A stretch of 5,441 nucleotides of DNA, taken from contig JAABQU010000062.1 of assembly GCA_011391285.1 (NCBI GenBank), forward strand, positions 1-5,441, in the 5' to 3' direction. The stretch comes from Thiobacillus sp. Its GTDB lineage: Bacteria; Pseudomonadota; Gammaproteobacteria; Burkholderiales; Thiobacillaceae. The notes beneath the pieces are model-generated. The model saw only the letters and a program-made list of their open reading frames with translations, was not told the origin of the DNA and ran no database searches. Position 1 is the stretch's first letter. Each line of letters opens with the position of its first letter. The position numbers were made by a program, and so were the translations under genes. This document shows, in pieces, positions 1 to 3,557 of the stretch.

Positions 1-82
1 GGTTGCGCGTCAGCGAGGACATCACCACGCGATTGGACAGTTCGATGGCGCCAAAGCGGGCAGGGGAGAAAAGATCGGTCAT
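1..82 (-). CDS. Old Yellow Enzyme-family flavin reductase, N-terminal fragment
   Basis: Only the first 27 codons are in the window; the gene runs off the left edge. The peptide begins MTDLFSPARFGAIELSNRVV and continues with MSSLTRN. This is the N-terminal signature of FMN-dependent Old Yellow Enzyme / N-ethylmaleimide reductase (NemA-like) proteins: a short 'LF.P...G...L.NRVVM' strand followed by the LTRN segment near the flavin. Family members are soluble TIM-barrel enzymes that reduce activated C=C bonds of enones, maleimides and nitro compounds with NAD(P)H. The ATG at 82-80 is supported by a good AAGGA Shine-Dalgarno (minus strand, 95-91) with an 8-nt spacer. The gene is divergent from the DUF4202 gene and shares its spacer. 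The family call is fairly firm; the substrate, and whether it is nemA or another OYE paralogue, cannot be told from 27 residues. Confidence 0.8.
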   Translation of the reverse strand, partial: MTDLFSPARFGAIELSNRVVMSSLTRN

Positions 83-257
83 GACGGGATTCCTTTGGGT
101 TGAGCCGCTGCCGGCGAGTGGGGTGCAAAACGTATTAAATTTACCTTGAGGCTGAGTTCCGGAATACAAGTTCAGTGCCGGAATTCACGAACGGCCTTGA
201 TCCGGGCGACAATCGCCCATACATCGCACTATTGCCCCGCGGCCAAGGAGCCAGAAG
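83..257. promoter_or_regulatory. Divergent intergenic region (OYE gene / DUF4202 gene)
   Basis: This 175-bp spacer lies between two divergently transcribed starts, so promoters for both genes should be here. The most AT-rich patch is about 127-145. On the minus strand it contains TTTAAT (139-134), a 5/6 match to a sigma70 -10 box, 51 bp upstream of the OYE start codon. No convincing -35 sits 16-18 bp away (CCGGAA or similar), so an activator-dependent promoter is possible. I found no good -10/-35 pair for the plus-strand gene. The imperfect direct repeats at 155-189 fall just upstream of the minus -10 candidate. The region's role is inferred from gene orientation and base composition; the individual boxes are weak. 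Confidence 0.35.
155..189. repeat. Two imperfect 16-bp direct repeats, 19-bp period
   Basis: The copies are AGTTCCGGAATACAAG (155-170) and AGTGCCGGAATTCACG (174-189), matching at 13 of 16 positions with a shared CCGGAAT core. The first copy includes the palindrome TTCCGGAA (157-164) and the second includes GAATTC (181-186). The 19-bp centre-to-centre distance is close to two helical turns. Their place between divergent starts and next to an AT-rich patch fits tandem transcription-factor sites, but no known operator was recognised. Confidence 0.4.
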
Positions 258-854
258 ATGATCGAGAACCCGGAACGTTTCAATCAAGCCATAGCGCTGT
301 TCGATGCTGCCAATTCGGAAGACCCCAATCTTGACGAGGGCCAGCCCAAGGAACTGCTGTATTCCCAACGCATGTCGGACATGATCGGCCGCTTTGCACC
401 GGACGCGTCCGAAGCGGCACAACTGGCGGTACGCGCCCAGCACATCCAGCGCTGGAAAGTGCCACGCAACACCTATCCGATGACCAAGGAAGGCTATCAC
501 GCATGGCGCACGGGGCTTTATTCGTTCCAGGCGGACACCGCGGGCGACCTGATGCGCCAGGCCGGCTATGACGATGCGATGATCGAACGGGTCAAGAAGG
601 CGGTCGGCAAGCGCGGCATCAAGAGCAATCCGGAAACGCAGCTGCTGGAGGATATCGCCGACCTGGTCTTCATCGAGCATTACATGCTGGCCTTCGCCCA
701 GAGCAAGCCCGACTACGATGAGGCGAAATGGCTGGAGATCATCCGCAAGACCTGGAACAAGATGTCGAAGAATGCCCAGGCCTTTGCCCTGTCTGGCAAG
801 ATCAAACTGCCGGAGCCACTGGTGCCGCTGATCACCAAGGCGATCAGTCAGTAG
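258..854 (+). CDS. DUF4202 family protein, function unknown
   Basis: This 198-residue soluble protein looks full length for the DUF4202 family as I remember it. Family-like segments, in order: FDAANSEDPN (15-24), PKELLYSQRM (30-39), the highly conserved-looking stretch AQHIQRWKVPRNTYPMTKEG (60-79) followed by YHAWR (80-84), and LEDIADLVFIEHY (130-142). The His62/Trp66/Arg70 cluster, His81, the Glu131-Asp132 pair and Glu140-His141 are candidate metal or active-site residues. The all-helical pattern with spaced His and Asp/Glu is loosely reminiscent of HD-type hydrolases, but that is inference only. There is no signal peptide or membrane segment. The ATG is set by AAGGAG (245-250) with a 7-nt spacer. 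The gene stands alone on the plus strand, divergent from the OYE gene and convergent with gloA 24 bp downstream. No biochemical role can be assigned. Confidence 0.85.
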   Translation: MIENPERFNQAIALFDAANSEDPNLDEGQPKELLYSQRMSDMIGRFAPDASEAAQLAVRAQHIQRWKVPRNTYPMTKEGYHAWRTGLYSFQADTAGDLMRQAGYDDAMIERVKKAVGKRGIKSNPETQLLEDIADLVFIEHYMLAFAQSKPDYDEAKWLEIIRKTWNKMSKNAQAFALSGKIKLPEPLVPLITKAISQ

Positions 855-863
855 GCACAGCGC

Positions 864-884
864 GGGTGAACGCCGCCTTCACTC
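864..884. other. Small hairpin at the convergent DUF4202/gloA junction
   Basis: GGGTGAA (864-870) pairs with TTCACTC (878-884), seven pairs including one G-U on the plus-strand RNA, around a 7-nt loop. It sits between the DUF4202 stop (852-854) and the end of gloA, and overlaps the gloA stop codon. No T-tract follows on either strand, so it is not a standard intrinsic terminator. No better terminator was seen for either gene. Confidence 0.2.
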
Positions 885-1292
885 CGCCCATTCCTTCACC
901 CATCCTGCGGTGCCCTTCTGGATGAATTCGATCGGATAGCCGTCCGGGTCCTCGATGAACGCAATCACCGTGGTGCCGTGCGACATCGGTCCGGCCGGGC
1001 GCAGCACCTTGCCGCCCTTGGCGGCCACCGCATCGCACGCGGCATAGGCATCGTCGACCTCGATGGCAATGTGGCCGTAGCCGCTGCCGATCTCGTATTT
1101 GTCGACGCCCCAGTTGTAGGTCAGCTCGAGCACCGCCGCCTTGTCTTCGCTGTCGTAGCCGACGAAGGCGAGGGTGAACTTGCCGCCCGGGTAATCCTTG
1201 CGGCGCAGCAGTTTCATACCGAGGACGTTGGTATAGAAATCGATCGAGCGATCGAGATCGCCTACCCGCAACATGGTGTGAAGTAATCTCAT
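879..1292 (-). CDS. gloA: Lactoylglutathione lyase (glyoxalase I)
   Basis: This is a 137-residue GloA, the usual length for the bacterial nickel-type enzyme. It isomerises the hemithioacetal of methylglyoxal and glutathione to S-lactoylglutathione in the cytosol, the first step of methylglyoxal detoxification. Two babb (VOC-fold) halves are visible: [20 protein letters not shown] with [13 protein letters not shown], then the half around YGHIAIEVD and [10 protein letters not shown]. All four metal ligands are present at the Escherichia coli positions: His5, Glu56 (LELTYNWGV), His74 (YGHIA) and Glu122 (IEF). I chose the ATG at 1292-1290 because it aligns with other GloA proteins and has AAGGA (1305-1301) 8 nt upstream. 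An upstream in-frame ATG at 1328 would add 12 non-homologous residues and was not used. The start overlaps the stop of the leader frame at 1289-1429 as ATGA. It is the last gene of the minus-strand series. Confidence 0.96.
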   Translation of the reverse strand: MRLLHTMLRVGDLDRSIDFYTNVLGMKLLRRKDYPGGKFTLAFVGYDSEDKAAVLELTYNWGVDKYEIGSGYGHIAIEVDDAYAACDAVAAKGGKVLRPAGPMSHGTTVIAFIEDPDGYPIEFIQKGTAGWVKEWAE

Positions 1293-1339
1293 GGTGCAAT
1301 TCCTTCTGGCCTCGTTTGACATATCCACATGCGGGTAGG
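1261..1339 (-). promoter_or_regulatory. 10-bp inverted repeat bracketing the gloA start
   Basis: CCTACCCGCA at 1261-1270 (inside gloA, codons 8-11) is perfectly complementary to TGCGGGTAGG at 1330-1339 (upstream of gloA). In the gloA mRNA these would form a GC-rich 10-bp stem closing a 59-nt loop. That loop contains the gloA Shine-Dalgarno (1305-1301) and ATG (1292-1290). Such a stem could affect ribosome access or coupling from the upstream leader frame. The complementarity is directly visible; any regulatory function is inferred, and a chance match of this size is not negligible across a 5-kb window. Confidence 0.3.
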
Positions 1340-1429
1340 GGCATCCCTCCAGCGGGTCGATCCCCCTGCGGGGGCCCCTCGCCCTGCGCTTCCAGGCGCC
1401 ACACGCAGCATGGTGTGAAGTATTCGCAT
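1289..1429 (-). CDS. Possible 46-codon leader ORF coupled to gloA
   Basis: An open frame starts at ATG 1429-1427 with TTGAGG (1443-1438) and an 8-nt spacer upstream, a credible ribosome binding site. It encodes 46 residues. The first ten, [10 protein letters not shown], are a copy of the GloA N-terminus. The remaining 36 (starting [10 protein letters not shown], ending TRPEGIAP) resemble nothing I know and are rich in Gly, Pro, Ala and Arg, as expected for translated GC-rich non-coding DNA. Its TGA (1291-1289) overlaps the gloA ATG in an ATGA, the standard arrangement for translational coupling. It may therefore be translated and deliver ribosomes to gloA even if the peptide itself has no function. 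The alternative is a fortuitous frame left behind by a rearrangement. Confidence 0.35.
   Translation of the reverse strand: MRILHTMLRVAPGSAGRGAPAGGSTRWRDAPTRMWICQTRPEGIAP
1301..1305 (-). promoter_or_regulatory. Shine-Dalgarno of gloA, decides the start
   Basis: AAGGA on the minus strand, 8 nt before the ATG at 1292-1290. It selects this start over the in-frame ATG at 1328 and lies inside the last codons of the 46-codon leader frame. Confidence 0.8.
1320..1399. other. GC-rich, structure-prone segment between the relic and gloA
   Basis: This 80-bp stretch separates the relic gloA start from the leader of the intact gene. It contains CCCCC-TGC-GGGGG (1362-1374), a 5-bp GC stem with a 3-nt loop, followed directly by CCCC. 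It also has two related blocks, GCGGGTAGGGGCATCCC (1331-1347) and GCGGGTCGATCCCC (1352-1365). Its composition and self-complementarity resemble the small extragenic repeats of proteobacterial genomes. Only one copy is in the window, so repeat status cannot be shown here. No terminator T-tract follows on either strand. Confidence 0.35.
1400..1429 (-). pseudogene. Relic of a second gloA 5' end (first ten codons)
   Basis: These 30 bases encode [10 protein letters not shown], against [10 protein letters not shown] at the start of the intact gloA 137 bp downstream. Twenty-five of 30 bases match. The five differences fall in codons 2 (CGA/AGA), 3 (ATA/TTA), 8 (CTG/TTG), 9 (CGT/CGG) and 10 (GTG/GTA); four are synonymous and one is Ile/Leu. 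Similarity stops around codon 10-11, where an unrelated GC-rich segment begins. The copy includes the His5 metal-ligand codon but none of the rest of the enzyme. The mostly synonymous divergence suggests both copies were once under selection as GloA starts, for example after replacement or deletion between two gloA genes. Confidence 0.65.
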
Positions 1430-1597
1430 GATGATGACCTCAAGACAATTTGTCCGCGAAGGACGTAAAGGAATGCGAAGTAAGTCTAATCTTCCTGGAG
1501 TCTCGCTGCAGCCGCCACAGGGCGCAGTGCTCGTCAGCACTCAATCGGTTTTTTCGCGTTCCTTCGCGTGCATCGTGGATGAAACGCCCTTAAAAGC
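1430..1597. promoter_or_regulatory. Spacer between the DUF45 gene and the gloA leader; hairpin at 1526-1541
   Basis: This 168-bp non-coding spacer would hold any separate promoter for gloA. On the minus strand TAGACT, about 40 bp upstream of the leader Shine-Dalgarno, is a 4/6 -10 match without an acceptable -35, so no promoter is assigned. A perfect 6-bp inverted repeat, AGTGCT-CGTC-AGCACT, lies at 1526-1541. On the plus strand it is followed after 7 nt by TTTTTT (1549-1554), too far for a normal intrinsic terminator and with no plus-strand gene to terminate. CGCGAAGGA (1455-1463) and TCCTTCGCG (1560-1568) form a distant 9-bp inverted repeat. No terminator was seen after the DUF45 stop, so readthrough into gloA is possible. 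Confidence 0.3.
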
Positions 1598-2305
1598 TCA
1601 AACCCGGAACAGCACGCTACTCATTTTGCGCAACTCGGCGCGCCTTGCCAACGCTTCCGGGCACAGTTCCGCGACCTGTGCCCAGAAGCGTGGCGAATGG
1701 TCGAGGTGGACGAGGTGGGCGAGTTCGTGTGCGGCAACGTAATCGATGAGCGCGAGCGGCGCCTGCACCAGCCGCCAGTTGAGGCGGACGTGGCCGCGCC
1801 GGGTGCAGCTGCCCCATTGCGTCTGCGCGTCGGACAGGGCAAAGCGCGCGGGGGCTCGACCCAAGCGGCGGGCAATGCGCGCGAGCCGCCAGGCCAGCAG
1901 GCGGATGGCCTGGTCGTGCAGCCAGCCGCGGACCAGTGTGCCGACGTCGGCGTCGAGCGGGGCGTGCACGCGCAGGCTGTCGCCGTGGCGCCGGATGTCG
2001 ACGAACAGGGAGGCCCGAATGTCGAGGGTGAGCGCACGCCCGAGGTAGCGCACTTCGGCCAGGGCGTCGGTGCACGCTTGCGGCGCGCGCACCTGCAAGC
2101 GGGTCCAGGCGCGGTGCAGCCAGTCGCGCTGCTGCCGCACATAGCATTCGATTTCGGCGCGCGGGGTCCAGCTCGGCGCGTGGATGCGCACTTCGCACGG
2201 CGTGACGGTCAGGCCCAGCGTGCGCCGGCGACGAGAGCGGCGCAGCTGATAGGGAACCGTGGCGTCGCCGATCTGCAGGACGCCGCTATTGGCGTGGGGC
2301 AGCAG
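1598..2305 (-). CDS. YgjP-like (DUF45) zinc metallopeptidase-domain protein
   Basis: With the CTG start at 2305-2303 the protein has 235 residues, typical of YgjP/DUF45 proteins. The N-terminal beta-rich part reads ATVPYQLRRSRRRRTLGLTV (15-34), then VRIHAPSWTP. The C-terminal catalytic part has QWGSC (163-167), RLNWRL (174-179), YVAAHELAHLVHLDHSPRFW (189-208). His193, Glu194 and His197 form a HExxH zinc motif, with His203 as the likely third ligand. This gluzincin-like domain (related to SprT/WLM proteins) is predicted to be a cytosolic protease; its substrate is unknown. The frame has no ATG, GTG or TTG until GTG at 2191. That start would discard the conserved RRSRRR..L.L.V strand, so I favour CTG 2305, which has GAGG (2316-2313) 7 nt upstream. 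The gene then overlaps the acyltransferase end by 20 bp. The family call is firm; the start is tentative. Confidence 0.85.
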   Translation of the reverse strand: MLPHANSGVLQIGDATVPYQLRRSRRRRTLGLTVTPCEVRIHAPSWTPRAEIECYVRQQRDWLHRAWTRLQVRAPQACTDALAEVRYLGRALTLDIRASLFVDIRRHGDSLRVHAPLDADVGTLVRGWLHDQAIRLLAWRLARIARRLGRAPARFALSDAQTQWGSCTRRGHVRLNWRLVQAPLALIDYVAAHELAHLVHLDHSPRFWAQVAELCPEALARRAELRKMSSVLFRV

Positions 2306-3008
2306 GGGGCAACCTCGTCATTTCGGTTTCGATCCAGGCCTCGACTGCGCGGGTGAGTTCGGCCGCGCTCTTGCCGGCGGTTTCGATGGCCGGGCCGATG
2401 CTGACTGTAATGGTGCCGGGACGCTTGACGAAAGCGTTCTTCGGCCACACCTCGCCAGCGTTGTGCGCCACCGGCACGATGGGGGTGCCGGTTTCCGCCG
2501 CCAGCCAGGCGCCGCCGATGCCATAACGGCCTTTTTCGCCAGGTGCGACGCGGGTGCCCTCGGGGAACACCAGCACCCAGAAGCCCTGTTCAAGCTTGGC
2601 TTTGCCCTTGGTCACGATCTGCTTCAGCGCCTCGCGCCCTGCGCTGCGGTCGATGGCGATCGGCGAGAGCATGCGGTAGGCCCAGCCGAAGAACGGCACG
2701 TTCAGCAACTCCTGCTTGATCACCGCCGACACCGGCGGGAACAGAAACAGAAACGCCACCGTTTCCCATGCCGACTGGTGCTTGGCCAGCACCACCGCCG
2801 GACGGGCAGGCAGGTTTTCGCGGCCGCGTACCACGTAGCGGATACCGAGCACGACGCGCGCCAGCCAGATGACGATATGGTTGTAGCCGGTGATCATGCG
2901 GTAGCGGGTGTGCGCCGAAAACGGAAAGCTGGACAGCGCTACCACGCTGAAAAACACCGTCAGCGCAGTCTGCATCACTGCGAAGAGCATAGAACGCAGC
3001 AAGTTCAT
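2286..3008 (-). CDS. plsC: Lysophospholipid / 1-acyl-glycerol-3-phosphate acyltransferase (PlsC family)
   Basis: This 240-residue protein has a hydrophobic N-terminus (about residues 7-30, LFAVMQTALTVFFSVVALSS) that should anchor it to the inner membrane. The catalytic domain faces the cytosol. PlsC-type motifs: AKHQSAWET (75-83), with His77 as catalytic base; YRMLSPIAIDR (111-121); FPEGTR (148-153); and PIVPVAHNAG (176-185). Members transfer acyl groups to the sn-2 position of lysophosphatidic acid or to other lysolipids. The usual HX4D is HX4E here (Glu82 in place of Asp); I recall HQSAWET as common in this proteobacterial subfamily, so it need not mean loss of activity. ATG 3008-3006 overlaps the gmhB stop as ATGA, with AAGG (3019-3016) 7 nt upstream. 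Essential PlsC function versus an accessory lysophospholipid acyltransferase cannot be separated by sequence here. Confidence 0.88.
   Translation of the reverse strand: MNLLRSMLFAVMQTALTVFFSVVALSSFPFSAHTRYRMITGYNHIVIWLARVVLGIRYVVRGRENLPARPAVVLAKHQSAWETVAFLFLFPPVSAVIKQELLNVPFFGWAYRMLSPIAIDRSAGREALKQIVTKGKAKLEQGFWVLVFPEGTRVAPGEKGRYGIGGAWLAAETGTPIVPVAHNAGEVWPKNAFVKRPGTITVSIGPAIETAGKSAAELTRAVEAWIETEMTRLPPAAPRQ
2313..2316 (-). promoter_or_regulatory. Putative Shine-Dalgarno for a CTG start of the DUF45 gene
   Basis: GAGG on the minus strand, 7 nt before CTG 2305-2303 and inside the last codons of the acyltransferase gene. An in-frame TGA at 2320-2318 blocks any earlier start. CTG 2302-2300 is an adjacent alternative. 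Confidence 0.45.
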
Positions 3009-3547
3009 GCGGCAGCCTTGAGCAAATACTCGACCGCCTCTCTCAGGTCGGCGAACACCGGCGTATTTTCGGGCAACCCGCCCGCCACCAGGGTTTTCGT
3101 GCCCTTTCCGGTCTTGACCAGCACCGGCCGTGCCCCCACGCTGGCCGCCGCCAGCAGGTCGCGCAGCGAATCGCCAATCGCGGGTACGTCCTGCAGATCG
3201 CGGCCATAGCGTGCGGCGATCTCGTCAAACATCCCCGGTTTGGGCTTGCGGCAATCGCAGTCCATGTCGGCGGCATGCGGGCAGTAGAAAACCGCCTCGA
3301 TGCGTCCGCCCGCCTGCGCCACCGCCTTGTGCATCTTGGCGTGGATGGCGTTGAGCGTCGCCATCTCGAACAGCCCGCGCGCCAGCCCCGACTGGTTGGT
3401 CGCCACCACCACGCGCCAGCCCTCGCGCGTCAGCCGCGCGATCGCTTCCAGGCTGCCGGGAATGGGCTTCCATTCATCCGGTGACTTGATGAACTGGTCG
3501 GAGTCGAAATTGATGACGCCGTCGCGGTCGAGAATGATGAGCTTCAT
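3005..3547 (-). CDS. gmhB: D-glycero-beta-D-manno-heptose 1,7-bisphosphate 7-phosphatase
   Basis: This 180-residue HAD-superfamily phosphatase has GmhB hallmarks. Motif I is LDRDGVIN with nucleophile Asp7 and acid/base Asp9. Motif II is ATNQSG (49-54). The zinc loop is CPHAADMDCDC (89-99), with Cys89, His91, Cys97 and Cys99 as ligands. RKPKPGM (100-106) follows, and motif IV is GDSLRD (125-130). GmhB removes the 7-phosphate from heptose bisphosphate in the cytosol on the way to ADP-heptose, used for the inner core of lipopolysaccharide. The zinc loop is shorter than in the E. coli enzyme but keeps all four ligands. It starts 10 bp after the glyS stop with no clear Shine-Dalgarno (ACTTTCGCTC precedes the ATG), so coupling to glyS translation is likely. 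Its TGA overlaps the acyltransferase ATG. Confidence 0.95.
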   Translation of the reverse strand: MKLIILDRDGVINFDSDQFIKSPDEWKPIPGSLEAIARLTREGWRVVVATNQSGLARGLFEMATLNAIHAKMHKAVAQAGGRIEAVFYCPHAADMDCDCRKPKPGMFDEIAARYGRDLQDVPAIGDSLRDLLAAASVGARPVLVKTGKGTKTLVAGGLPENTPVFADLREAVEYLLKAAA

Positions 3548-3557
3548 GAGCGAAAGT

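Noticed and set aside
141..680. Minus-strand open frame opposite DUF4202
   Set aside because: The plus strand has a good ribosome site and a family-matching protein; the minus frame matches nothing.
1241..1260. Tandem CGATCGAG repeat inside gloA
   Set aside because: Two short copies encode the conserved DLDRSID residues, so codon use explains them.
1293..1328. Extended gloA start at ATG 1328 (12 extra residues)
   Set aside because: GloA proteins begin [10 protein letters not shown], and AAGGA is correctly placed for the ATG at 1292; the extension shows no GloA homology.
1400..1429. Exact target-site duplication from a simple insertion into gloA
   Set aside because: The two copies differ at 5 of 30 positions and 30 bp is unusually long for a target duplication; a recent clean insertion would leave identical copies.
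844..1443. Minus-strand 199-codon frame overlapping gloA in another frame
   Set aside because: Arg/Gly-rich out-of-frame reading of gloA and its leader; no ribosome site and no domain.
1526..1554. Stem AGTGCT/AGCACT with a downstream T6 as an intrinsic terminator
   Set aside because: The T-run is 7 nt from a short stem, and its orientation would serve plus-strand transcription where no gene is nearby.
1697..2356. Plus-strand open frame (219 codons) opposite the DUF45 gene
   Set aside because: The minus strand encodes a HExxH protein with family motifs throughout; the plus frame is its codon-bias mirror.
2259..3209. Plus-strand open frame (316 codons) opposite the acyltransferase
   Set aside because: Antisense to a clear PlsC-family gene; composition rich in Arg, His and Ala with no motif.
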